Positions 9,178 to 17,605 of a stretch of 64,000 bases of DNA are shown here, piece by piece. Numbering within the stretch: the first letter of the stretch is position 1; each line of letters opens with the position of its first letter. This stretch comes from CAZNFR01 sp964572225 (GTDB lineage Bacteria; Bacteroidota; Bacteroidia; Bacteroidales; GCA-2748055). The stretch is taken from contig CAZNFR010000002.1 in the NCBI GenBank assembly GCA_964572225.1, positions 1 through 64,000 on the forward strand, read 5' to 3'. The notes under the pieces are model-generated. The model was not told the origin of the DNA. It was given only the letters and a program-made list of their open reading frames with translations, and did not search any database. The position numbers were made by a program, and so were the translations under genes.

Positions 9178-11646
9178 CTATTTATATTCCAGCCATGTCG
9201 TAGCCTTGGTTTTTTTGTCGGAAATAAACCGGATCCAGCGGGCTTCGAAGCTATCGGGAAATTCAAAGATATTTTCATTTCCTGGTTCTACCCGGATTTT
9301 TTGGTATTCGATCCAGGGTCCGTGGCCACTGACATCAGCTTCAATGGTAAAATTGACTATTTCATTGGAATTATGGGATATAATCAGTCTCCTCTGGTCA
9401 TAAAAACCGATAAGATAAGGATCTGACGGGACCCCGGGGTTAACCGGGGTCTCATACCATGGGCCGCCCCTTCCTGTGGGCTTGCCCATTTTCCATAAAT
9501 CATCGATACTACCTGCCCAGACAGCGATATTTTTATCTTCGGAGGAAAAAATATGGGGATTATCCTCTGTGAATTGCGGATCCACTCCGGTCATTATCAG
9601 CAATCCCCTGAATCCGGCAAAATCTGTGATCCTGAAATTGTGTGAACTTACCGGTCTGATTTTTGCGAATCCATCGGCATTTTCTGCCGGGAGTTCGTAA
9701 AAAGTTCCATGACAATTCATAAGGTCCCGCTCGGTAGAGACCTCTCGTGCAATCCTCATTTTTGCTTTAAGGGTCGGACTTGAAAAGGCGGTATCTCCCA
9801 GGGGAAGTCTCCAACGTCTTCCCAGGTCATCCATAATAAGCACTGAGGATGAATCAATAGTAAGGGCATTTTCAGGTATGGCAAAATGTTGACTGATATA
9901 ATTCCACATGGCCGTATCTTCTTTCCTGACTAATTCCATATCCCCGTTGAGTTCATAATACATCTTTTCCCGGGGGTCGCATGAATTTTTATCTACACAG
10001 GCGATCCCCATAGATTTACGGTCATCAGGAAGGGCATACAGGATCCCTGATTTATGTGGTTTTCGGTCAATTTTGGAGATTCCATGAAAAATTTCGTCCG
10101 GTATCTTATCTCTCGAATCGGGTGAAGTACAGGAAAACTGCACGCTACCCGTGAATCTGTGCTTCGTTTTAACACGTATCCATTCCGGATTAAGATCGGG
10201 CGGGAGTGCAAAATGAAAATCTTTTCCCGGTTCAAGAGAGATCTGAAGATAATCCATCCAATCTCCTTTTCCCTCTTCATCAAGTTGAAAAACAAGAGTG
10301 GCATTCCTGTCTCCCTGGTTACTCACCCATACGTTTTTCTCTTCCCATCCGGCCATCAAAAAAGCTTCAGATACGGTTCCCCCTGGCAGTGTTTCGTTTA
10401 ACCAGACAGCTCCGTTTGCTGTCACCGGACCTAAATCATTGATTTCTTCCGGAAACAGCCACCACAAATTGGAGTTTGACTGACCTGCACCATGGATTCC
10501 TCCTTTAATGCTTCTCCTATTCAGAAATTCTTTTTTCGCAGCATCATCACAACCAAAAATAATCTGATCCTTCCAGCGAGCAAAATCCCCGATAACTTTC
10601 AAATAGGAAGAAGCCGGACGAATACCCGCAAGGGATCCGGAATCAAAACTTTCGGGGAACCACCAGAACATCCCATGCATGGTCATCAGGAAGGCTGGAT
10701 TACCGGGTGTGCCTACATCTCTTATCCGGGGCCATTCGGTATTCCAACCATGAGCACCGTCATAGCTATGACTTGCTTTGGGTATCCGGTAAAATTCCCA
10801 ATTCCCTGAAGAAGCACTTCTGAGCCCCACCAGGGCAGATTTATGGTCCCAGCCTGTGACCCAGATCGGGTCTTTGTCAGGATTCCTGTTTCCATGGATC
10901 CCTCCCGGACCTGTAACCTCGACGAACTGGGCCCGGCGAATTATTTTCCAGTCCTCGCCATTCCATTCAGCAAGAACCCCCGATTGAACATCAAAACGTT
11001 CCATTGCTTCGGCTGAGCTTTCACCGTTATTACTGTAAACCAGCACACCCTGACCCGAATACAGTCCTTTTCCATGGGCACCCGGGAGTAACCTACCATA
11101 ATCCTCAGGTTTCAAATTATGAGAATCTTCAAACAAAGTTTTTACATCGAGAGAATATACATCCACTTCATAAAAGCCCTCCTCCATGGTTCCAAAATAG
11201 ATCATACTATCGGGCTTAAACAGATGACGGGTGTTCCCGGTAAGTCTACCTGTCATTTCGGAATAAGGGATTACCCTTACATTGCTGCTACTGTCTATCA
11301 CATATGGCCCAATGATCAGTTGATTGCTTTCCCTGTGGATCATGCGGTTTGCGGGAGTTCCCCCAATGCTTTCCGGTCGAATTACCTGCTTGAGATCCGG
11401 AGTGATCTCATATAATTTATCCGAAGACCCCCGGGGTAAGTGGGGACCATAGGTAATAACCCAAAGTCTGTCATTCCAGGGAACCACCGCACCTGTACCG
11501 CATTCATCCTCATTATTATACATGGCAAGTTGGGGGTAAATCCCGCTGATGCGGATAGGTTCCTCCTTGTGGTTCTCTTCGGAATTGCAGGAACAAAGCA
11601 AGCCTGCCATAAGAAGGGATACGATTTTGAAAGAGTAAAATTTCAT
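9178..11646 (-). CDS. Large lipoprotein of unrecognised family with internal duplication
   Basis: 822 residues. A lipoprotein signal ends at LCSC (C20 the likely lipid site), so it sits on a membrane, probably the outer one. I do not recognise the family. The first 300 residues are rich in short beta strands with WNDRLWVITYG-like pieces, suggesting a beta-propeller. Residues about 321-506 and 643-822 are clearly repeats of one module: HGMF/HGTF, GIRPASS/KIRPVSS, GDFA/TDFA, a LW element, then GDWMDYLQISLEPG against GPWIEYQKIRVEPG, and PEWIRV/ARWIRF near the end. The last part resembles a small beta-sandwich. The gene starts 41 bases after the rhamnosidase-like gene and should share its mRNA, so a role in binding or processing the same glycan is likely but unproven. 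Confidence 0.75.
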   Translation of the reverse strand: MKFYSFKIVSLLMAGLLCSCNSEENHKEEPIRISGIYPQLAMYNNEDECGTGAVVPWNDRLWVITYGPHLPRGSSDKLYEITPDLKQVIRPESIGGTPANRMIHRESNQLIIGPYVIDSSSNVRVIPYSEMTGRLTGNTRHLFKPDSMIYFGTMEEGFYEVDVYSLDVKTLFEDSHNLKPEDYGRLLPGAHGKGLYSGQGVLVYSNNGESSAEAMERFDVQSGVLAEWNGEDWKIIRRAQFVEVTGPGGIHGNRNPDKDPIWVTGWDHKSALVGLRSASSGNWEFYRIPKASHSYDGAHGWNTEWPRIRDVGTPGNPAFLMTMHGMFWWFPESFDSGSLAGIRPASSYLKVIGDFARWKDQIIFGCDDAAKKEFLNRRSIKGGIHGAGQSNSNLWWLFPEEINDLGPVTANGAVWLNETLPGGTVSEAFLMAGWEEKNVWVSNQGDRNATLVFQLDEEGKGDWMDYLQISLEPGKDFHFALPPDLNPEWIRVKTKHRFTGSVQFSCTSPDSRDKIPDEIFHGISKIDRKPHKSGILYALPDDRKSMGIACVDKNSCDPREKMYYELNGDMELVRKEDTAMWNYISQHFAIPENALTIDSSSVLIMDDLGRRWRLPLGDTAFSSPTLKAKMRIAREVSTERDLMNCHGTFYELPAENADGFAKIRPVSSHNFRITDFAGFRGLLIMTGVDPQFTEDNPHIFSSEDKNIAVWAGSIDDLWKMGKPTGRGGPWYETPVNPGVPSDPYLIGFYDQRRLIISHNSNEIVNFTIEADVSGHGPWIEYQKIRVEPGNENIFEFPDSFEARWIRFISDKKTKATTWLEYK

Positions 11647-11687
11647 GATTAAAGATTCAGATTATAAGTCATTTACATCTTATGATT

Positions 11688-14102
11688 TTATTCCGGAGGT
11701 GAAAAATACTCCTCCACAACCACATTTTCTCCGGGCTTAAGGCTCAACTTTTTATTGTTCCAGATAAGCTCTCCGGTCATGCCTCCGGGAAGTATGATCG
11801 AGCCGCGGATTCCACCCTTATCCGTGAAATCGAATCTGGTTTTGATCCAGCCCTGAGGTGTGGGCATTTCAGCCTTTATATTCTTTAGTCCTGATGGATT
11901 TGGACTGATCATCACGGTTTCAAATCCTGGTGAGGAGGGTTTGATCCCTGCAAGAATACTGAAATAATAGTGAACCGGATGAGCGGTCCAGGGATGGACT
12001 TCGGAGCGGGGATTCTGTTCAATACGCTTTTCCGGAGTGGCAGTCATTCCCATATCTGCAATATCCTTCCAGGGCTTCAATGTCTTGCGGAAATTACCAG
12101 TACCGGTCATTTCCATCGCTTCGAAGAGGTAAAAATAGTAGAAGAGGTTTGCATAGCTGTCAAAGGGAGTTTCTGGTGAAAGGATCCTGTTCATAAGTTC
12201 GGCTTTCTCCTGCTGTGAATGGGCTCCGTTAAGAACAGCAAGGATGCTGGCCCGCTGGTCATAAAAATTCACATCAGGATTATCCAGATAAATTCCCAAT
12301 TCTTCATTAAAACACAATTTTCTTACGATTTCAGCATATTTTTGGGACCGGGTGCGGTAAATACCTGCTTTCTCCCTATATCCGAGCCATTCAAGCATTT
12401 CGGAAGCTTTATTAAGACTGTAGGCATAATTAAGCGTAAGAATGGCAGAGTTTCCATCCCTGTTGGCTTGTGAATTCCCTCCTCGTATTTCGTACCAGTC
12501 GATAAACATATGATATTCCGAATTCCCAACCAGGCCATTCCCGTTGATAAGGGATTCATAATAACGGAAAACCTCGTCCATTTCATCCATGTAGGCTTCG
12601 ATTCTGGACTTATTTCCTTCCAGCATCATGAGATCGTGCAGCATATCGATCCAGATAAGCGAATAGGAAGGATGAACGAAGGTGGCTTTAAGAGGGTAAC
12701 AACTGGTTATGTTCCCATCGGGTAAACGAGAATTATTGAACTGCTCCATGGCGCTGTTGAAAAAAGTCAGATCACCGGTCAGACTGCACCAGGCTTTCAG
12801 GTGAGGTCTGAGGTCGCCAACATACTGCATTTGTTCATAATATGCATCGCTCAGAAGGTTATCCTGTGCACAGATATCAAGACTATGGGCACAAATATTC
12901 CAGATCTCTTTAAGAACCTCATTATCAGATTCAAAGACAGCGGTTGCTGCAATGGGGGAAATCGATTTTTCATTGTGGAAATCATGAATGGTCACAGGAT
13001 CTTCAAAGGTGGTAATATCCAGCTCTGTAAAACGGTAAGCACGAAACCACATGGGTTGAAAGATCCTGTTCTCTCCACCCTCCATAAGATATACATCGGA
13101 GATCCCTTTAATGATTTTTCCTTCATAACTATTCCGGTTTCCTTTTTTGTTTTCCTCATCGTAAAGGGCCTCGCTGTAGCGGATCCGGATAATGGCATTC
13201 CTGCCACCTGAAATCTTAATTTTTGGGTATCCAAGAGTTACGTAGCCTCGATCGATTAAGAGTGATACATGCGAATTCCGGTCGACCTGAAATCCGGAAA
13301 ATTCCTGTCCGGTCCTGAAAGAAGGATCATTGGAACGAATGACTTTTCCCATCCCCTCCTCTTCCAGTCGCTGAATTGCCGTGGTCCGGGGTTGCATGAT
13401 CCATCCATGACCTGCACCGGCATTGGTTTTAGGTCTTGAAAAGACCACTTCAGGTTTTACCCATCCGGAATCCTCAAAACCCAATTCCTGCCAGCCCCAT
13501 GGGTATTTTTCACCCACAATGGAATCGGTAGGATTTCCGGCATAAAAACCCCCAACTATTTGTCCACCAAATATCCAGTCGACCGGTTTTTCATACACAG
13601 AGTGATTATGAAAAACCTTCCAATTACCTTCCCAGCCTGTGTTTAGGAAAGTCTCCTTTCCGCTGTTTCCCTGACACAGAAAAGCGGTGCGATTGGAAAT
13701 GATTCCATAGCTTCGGTCTACTCCCCAATTCATGACAGAAGCAGCGATAACATTTTCACCGGTTTTCAGAAATGGAGCAAGGTTGATTGTTTCATATCTC
13801 CAATGCCTGATATCGGCAAGTTGGGGTCCGAAAACCACCTGCTTACCATTTACAAAAAGTCGATACCGGTTATCAGCACTTAGGTGTATGATGAAAGTGT
13901 CTGGTCTCTCTTCAAGGGTAAAAACCTGTCGGAACAGAATCTCGTTATGGGCAGTTTCATCAATGTCCGGGTGCGTAATCCACCCGGAGTTCCACTCTGC
14001 AGGATATTCAGGCAGAGTATGATTCGGGTACTGAGCTGTAACAATTCCCCCTGCCAGCAAAACTTGCAGGAAAAGAAAGATTCCTAATGGGTTTGTTTTC
14101 AT
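11688..14102 (-). CDS. Alpha-L-rhamnosidase-like glycoside hydrolase (GH78-type)
   Basis: 804 residues. A signal peptide (about 1-23, GGIVTAQ) is followed by N-terminal beta-sandwich domains (LSADNRYRLFVNGKQV is the typical carbohydrate-binding-like jelly roll of GH78 proteins), then an (alpha/alpha)6 barrel from about residue 395 and a C-terminal beta-sandwich (PTPQGWIKTRFDF, then WNNKKLSLKPGENVV). The key segment CAQDNLLSDAYYEQMQYVGDLR lies where GH78 enzymes carry their general acid; the YYEQxQYxGD form is common in Bacteroidota members. It probably removes terminal rhamnose or a related sugar in the periplasm. It is upstream partner of the 822-residue lipoprotein. Substrate specificity cannot be read from sequence. 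Confidence 0.85.
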   Translation of the reverse strand: MKTNPLGIFLFLQVLLAGGIVTAQYPNHTLPEYPAEWNSGWITHPDIDETAHNEILFRQVFTLEERPDTFIIHLSADNRYRLFVNGKQVVFGPQLADIRHWRYETINLAPFLKTGENVIAASVMNWGVDRSYGIISNRTAFLCQGNSGKETFLNTGWEGNWKVFHNHSVYEKPVDWIFGGQIVGGFYAGNPTDSIVGEKYPWGWQELGFEDSGWVKPEVVFSRPKTNAGAGHGWIMQPRTTAIQRLEEEGMGKVIRSNDPSFRTGQEFSGFQVDRNSHVSLLIDRGYVTLGYPKIKISGGRNAIIRIRYSEALYDEENKKGNRNSYEGKIIKGISDVYLMEGGENRIFQPMWFRAYRFTELDITTFEDPVTIHDFHNEKSISPIAATAVFESDNEVLKEIWNICAHSLDICAQDNLLSDAYYEQMQYVGDLRPHLKAWCSLTGDLTFFNSAMEQFNNSRLPDGNITSCYPLKATFVHPSYSLIWIDMLHDLMMLEGNKSRIEAYMDEMDEVFRYYESLINGNGLVGNSEYHMFIDWYEIRGGNSQANRDGNSAILTLNYAYSLNKASEMLEWLGYREKAGIYRTRSQKYAEIVRKLCFNEELGIYLDNPDVNFYDQRASILAVLNGAHSQQEKAELMNRILSPETPFDSYANLFYYFYLFEAMEMTGTGNFRKTLKPWKDIADMGMTATPEKRIEQNPRSEVHPWTAHPVHYYFSILAGIKPSSPGFETVMISPNPSGLKNIKAEMPTPQGWIKTRFDFTDKGGIRGSIILPGGMTGELIWNNKKLSLKPGENVVVEEYFSPPE

Positions 14103-14467
14103 TATTCTATTGGTTTTTTGTACCTGATGGCCTTTATCGTTATAGGGAACAGGGGCATCCCAAATAGCTGGTTTTATTGGTTTGCTCTCGTTTCAAATGT
14201 ACATATTTAATAGCAACAAACTACTTTCAAGACTCATGCATTTAGGTATTCCGGTTATTGAGAGGTTCCCTGTTCATACTCTTGGGAATTTAATGAGGGT
14301 TTCTTAAGAAATAAGGTCATAGTATACTGATCTATTGTTAAATATAATCCATCATTTAAGGTTCCGTATAAATTGGGTTTACATCCTTTCCTTGTAAGCA
14401 GTCTTTTGAACAACTCCATCTTTACAGTGTTTACACAGAAACTTCCCTGACGCTTAAAAATACTTTT
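14103..14467. other. Intergenic region between divergent genes
   Basis: 365 bases, no ORF of note. The left part holds the 5' leader of the rhamnosidase-like gene and a -10 box (14194-14201). The right part must hold the promoter of the small gene at 14468, but only weak candidates are seen. No repeat, RNA gene or hairpin terminator is recognised. Confidence 0.6.
14194..14201 (-). promoter_or_regulatory. -10 box for the rhamnosidase-like/lipoprotein operon
   Basis: Minus-strand TACATTTG fits TAnnTTTG exactly. A TTTG lies 15 bases further upstream (14217-14220), shorter than the usual 19-base spacing. The predicted leader is about 85 bases. Confidence 0.4.
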
Positions 14468-14893
14468 ATGCTTTGTAATGTATCTTATAACAATAAAGAA
14501 ATGAAAGAGGCTGTTGATGAACTGGTTGGAAAAGCATTTTCGTTCAGAGAGCGTCTGAAACTGGGAGGCACCGGGTCACCCAAATTAAAAATTAAGGAAG
14601 CCAGTAGTGAATTAGCCGCCCTTTTAAATTTGGATAACAGCATCAACTATTGCAACATTGAGCTACGACCTCGCGGACTGATCATAAGTTTTCGGTCCAT
14701 TCTGGAAACCTATGCCTGGGTGGTTCCCTATTATCGATTGAGCACCTTTAAATCGGAAGACACCTGGTCCTTTTACTGCGACAAGGAATATGTGAAATTA
14801 AAGAATTCTCTGGGCTTTAATTCTGTCAATGAATTTTTTATTAAAATGCAGAAATTGAAATCAGAATCATTTACCGACATCACCTCCATCTAG
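14468..14893 (+). CDS. Conserved-looking small protein, function unknown
   Basis: 141 residues, or 130 if translation begins at the second ATG (14501, MKEAVDELVGKAF). I do not recognise a family. There is no signal peptide or membrane segment, so it is probably cytoplasmic. The middle has alternating strands (YCNIELRPRGLIISFRSI; WVVPYYRLSTFK) and ends in a helical tail. The codon pattern and length of the open frame look like a real gene. It lies divergent from the rhamnosidase operon and 35 bases before a small Lacal_2735-like gene on the same strand. Confidence 0.6.
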   Translation: MLCNVSYNNKEMKEAVDELVGKAFSFRERLKLGGTGSPKLKIKEASSELAALLNLDNSINYCNIELRPRGLIISFRSILETYAWVVPYYRLSTFKSEDTWSFYCDKEYVKLKNSLGFNSVNEFFIKMQKLKSESFTDITSI

Positions 14894-14928
14894 AGCAATG
14901 CTTCGGTCACTTAATATGTTAAAACAGA

Positions 14929-15102
14929 ATGAGGTTATTCAAAAAAAAATCCGAAAGCGAGCGTTTACGCAAGGAATATGCTTCCTTATTGAAGAAAGCT
15001 TTTGACCTTTCCAAGACCGACCGTAAAAGTTCCGATCAGTTTTATGCTGAAGCGGACCGGTTGATGGACAGGATTGAAGCTCTGGAGAAAGAGGGAAAAT
15101 GA
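14929..15102 (+). CDS. Lacal_2735-type (DUF6435-like) small protein
   Basis: 57 residues. The start MRLFKKKSESERLRKEY and the rest (LLKKAFDLSKTDRKSSDQFY, then ADRLMDRIEALEKEGK) match the tiny, highly charged all-helical proteins annotated as Lacal_2735 family in Bacteroidota. It is very Lys/Glu rich with no Cys, no signal and probably a helical hairpin. No function is known to me. It lies between the 141-residue gene and arfB on the same strand. Confidence 0.75.
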   Translation: MRLFKKKSESERLRKEYASLLKKAFDLSKTDRKSSDQFYAEADRLMDRIEALEKEGK

Positions 15103-15220
15103 GGCTTTTTCATCCCTGCCTTCCTTGTCAGTAATCGCTTTTTCCCAAGACTTTGATTTTTATATCTTCAGGAATCATGGTATTTTAGCAATCCTTTTCG
15201 GAAAAGAAGAAAGATGAGTT

Positions 15221-15619
15221 ATGATTTCCATACCTGAAAATGAGCTGGAGTATCAGCATTCCAGAAGCCAGGGATCCGGCGGCCAAAATGTAAATAAGGT
15301 AAATACCCGGGTTGAGCTCCGGTTTCACATTGGAAACTCTCTCACACTTTCGGAGCAACAGAAGGAAAAAATCCGGGTAAAGTTAAAAAACCGCATATCT
15401 CAATCGGACGAACTAATTTTAAGTTCACAAGCTTCCAGGTCTCAGTTAAATAACAAAGAGTCGGTTACCTACCGTTTCCACGAACTAATTAATTCCGCAC
15501 TTAAAGAAGCCAAGCCAAGGCTAAGGACGCGTCCCGGCAAAGCTTCGGTGGAAAAGCGTCTGAAAATAAAGAAGATGGTTTCAGAAAAAAAATCCCATCG
15601 AAAAAAACCCGATTTATGA
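15221..15619 (+). CDS. arfB: Alternative ribosome-rescue factor (peptidyl-tRNA hydrolase ArfB/YaeJ)
   Basis: 132 residues. It carries the release-factor class I catalytic motif GGQ (residues 20-22, in SQGSGGQNVNKVNT) followed by the short domain of peptide release factors and a Lys/Arg-rich C-terminal tail (RTRPGKASVEKRLKIKKMVSEKKSHRKK split over about residues 100-130) that in ArfB threads into the empty mRNA channel. It frees ribosomes stalled without a stop codon by hydrolysing peptidyl-tRNA. The lack of codon-recognition domains separates it from RF1/RF2. Its stop overlaps the start of the next gene (ATGATG at 15616), so the two are translationally coupled. Confidence 0.93.
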   Translation: MISIPENELEYQHSRSQGSGGQNVNKVNTRVELRFHIGNSLTLSEQQKEKIRVKLKNRISQSDELILSSQASRSQLNNKESVTYRFHELINSALKEAKPRLRTRPGKASVEKRLKIKKMVSEKKSHRKKPDL

Positions 15620-16074
15620 TGTTTAACAGGGAAGAGTCCAAGGCTATAAGACTTGAATTCTGGGAAAGGTTTCATCATTATTCAGCCATCCGGAGAAGGC
15701 AGAAAGGAAAACCTGCCAAATGGATGCTGGATAAAACCGGTATCAAACAATTAAAGCTCAAATTCCATATTGACACTGATCATGCCCTTACAGGAATCGA
15801 TATTGAAACCCGGAACCTAGATATCCGGATATCCATTTTCCATAGGCTCGAGGAGCTTAAACCCAGATTGGAAGAGAAAATGGGAACTTCGCTTGAATGG
15901 GAACTGGAACATATATTACCCACTGGAAAATCCATTTCAAGGGTTTCCTTGAAGCTAATGGGAGTAAATCTCTATAACAAGGAGGACTGGCCGGTTATAT
16001 TTCCTTTCTTCTACAAAAACATGATGAAGCTGGAATCATTTTTCGAAGAATATGCAGATATTTTTAGAGGTTAA
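15616..16074 (+). CDS. DUF4268 domain-containing protein
   Basis: 152 residues, all within the DUF4268 family by the segments REESKAIRLEFWERF and KPAKWMLDKTGI and the closing ...DWPVIFPFFYKNMMKLESFF. Some DUF4268 proteins are linked to restriction or nuclease-like folds, but the short stand-alone type is uncharacterised. No signal or membrane segment. Overlap of 4 bases with arfB suggests coupled translation; whether the two act together is unknown. Confidence 0.8.
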   Translation: MMFNREESKAIRLEFWERFHHYSAIRRRQKGKPAKWMLDKTGIKQLKLKFHIDTDHALTGIDIETRNLDIRISIFHRLEELKPRLEEKMGTSLEWELEHILPTGKSISRVSLKLMGVNLYNKEDWPVIFPFFYKNMMKLESFFEEYADIFRG

Positions 16075-16197
16075 AATACTGAATATCAATAAATTAAAAT
16101 TTAGGGAGTGCATAAAAATCAGAGTTGTTGAAAAGTTCCCCTGCCAGGTTAAGTCTTAAAACCAGGAAGTGCTATTTTTATTCCGGAATCCAGGGGT

Positions 16198-17577
16198 ATG
16201 AAATACGCGATTATTGATATAGAAACTACGGGAGGAAGTCCCAAACACGAAAAAATCACTGAAATAGCCATTTATTTGCATGATGGTACTTCCATAACAG
16301 GTGAATTCTGTAGTTTAATCAATCCGGAAAAAACCATACCGCCATTTATAACGGGATTAACGGGAATTACCAATGAAATGGTTGCGAATGCTCCCCGGTT
16401 CTATGAAATAGCCCGGGAGATTGTGGAATTAACCGAGGGATGCACCATAGTTGGACACAATGTCAGCTTTGACTATGCTTTCATCAAAAGCGAATTTAAT
16501 CAGCTGGGCTATGCCTTTTCCAGAAAAACCCTTTGCACGGTTAAACTTAGTCGAAAGCTGCTTCCCGGCTATACATCCTATAGTTTGGGAAAACTGTGTG
16601 ACAGTCTGAAAATCCGGATAAATGGCCGGCATCGGGCATCGGGCGATGCCTATGCAACGGTATTATTGTTTCAGCATCTTCTTCAACAAAATACCCTTTC
16701 CTCGGATGAGCTTGGGCTGATTTCGGTAACGGGACAAAGGCTCAAGAATCTGAATGGATACCTGAAACCTTCTGATATTGATACACTGCCTAACGAAACC
16801 GGAGTTTATTATCTATATGATTGTGATCGTAACCTCATATATGTAGGGAAAAGTACTCATATTCACGACCGTATTTTGGGTCATCTTGGAAACAGGACCA
16901 CCCGCAAATCCACTGAACTTGGGGGAAAAATTGCGGAAATCAGCTATGAACTCACCGGTAGCGAATTAATAGCCTTATTGAAGGAGTCTTTTGAGATCAA
17001 AAAGAATAAACCTTATTATAATCGTGCCCAAAAGAGGACTCTTCACCATTGGGGACTTTACAGTTTCAGGGATAAGGAAGGTTATCTTAATTTCAGCATT
17101 AAAAAAACGAGCGATAGCAACGAAATTCCCTTAACGGGCTTTAATAATCTTACGGAAGCCAGGAGCATCATGAATAAAATGGTGGAAAAACACTGGTTAT
17201 GTCAGAAATTAAGTGGTCTTTACGACACCAAGGGGGCCTGTTTTAATTACGGAATAAGGCAATGCAATGGTGCCTGTATCGGGAAAGAAAATACTCATAA
17301 ATACAACGAAAGGGCTGGCAAATTGAAAGATTTCCTTAGCTATCAGAACGACAATTTGCTAATTATTGATAAAGGAAGAGATCCTGCTGAAAGGTCGGTT
17401 GTATGCATTGAAAACGGACATTATTGCGGATATGGGTTTGTGAATACGGAAGATGCCTACCTGAACGTGGAGAGTCTCAAGGAATGTATTGAAAAACAGC
17501 AGGATAACAGGGATATCCATCATATAATCCGGAGCTGGTTAAGAAAAAACACTCCCGAGAAAATCATCCGGTATTAG
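16198..17577 (+). CDS. DEDD 3'-5' exonuclease fused to a GIY-YIG (UvrC-like) nuclease domain
   Basis: 459 residues. The N-terminal third is a DnaQ-like exonuclease: DIETTG (D7, E9), GHNVSFDYAF (about 88-97) and HRASGDAYAT (about 145-154) supply the four acidic residues and the histidine. The second domain opens with GVYYLYDCDRNLIYVGKS (from residue 202), the GIY-YIG core of UvrC and Cho, with the following arginine and a glutamate in LIALLKESFEIKKNKPYYNR. A C-terminal region with FNYGIRQCNGAC resembles the UvrC cysteine region. The fusion is known in bacteria as a PolIII epsilon/UvrC-like protein and is thought to act in DNA repair as a Cho-like second incision nuclease. Confidence 0.9.
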   Translation: MKYAIIDIETTGGSPKHEKITEIAIYLHDGTSITGEFCSLINPEKTIPPFITGLTGITNEMVANAPRFYEIAREIVELTEGCTIVGHNVSFDYAFIKSEFNQLGYAFSRKTLCTVKLSRKLLPGYTSYSLGKLCDSLKIRINGRHRASGDAYATVLLFQHLLQQNTLSSDELGLISVTGQRLKNLNGYLKPSDIDTLPNETGVYYLYDCDRNLIYVGKSTHIHDRILGHLGNRTTRKSTELGGKIAEISYELTGSELIALLKESFEIKKNKPYYNRAQKRTLHHWGLYSFRDKEGYLNFSIKKTSDSNEIPLTGFNNLTEARSIMNKMVEKHWLCQKLSGLYDTKGACFNYGIRQCNGACIGKENTHKYNERAGKLKDFLSYQNDNLLIIDKGRDPAERSVVCIENGHYCGYGFVNTEDAYLNVESLKECIEKQQDNRDIHHIIRSWLRKNTPEKIIRY

Positions 17578-17605
17578 TAAATATTGGCCAGGTAGTCGAA
17601 ACCGC

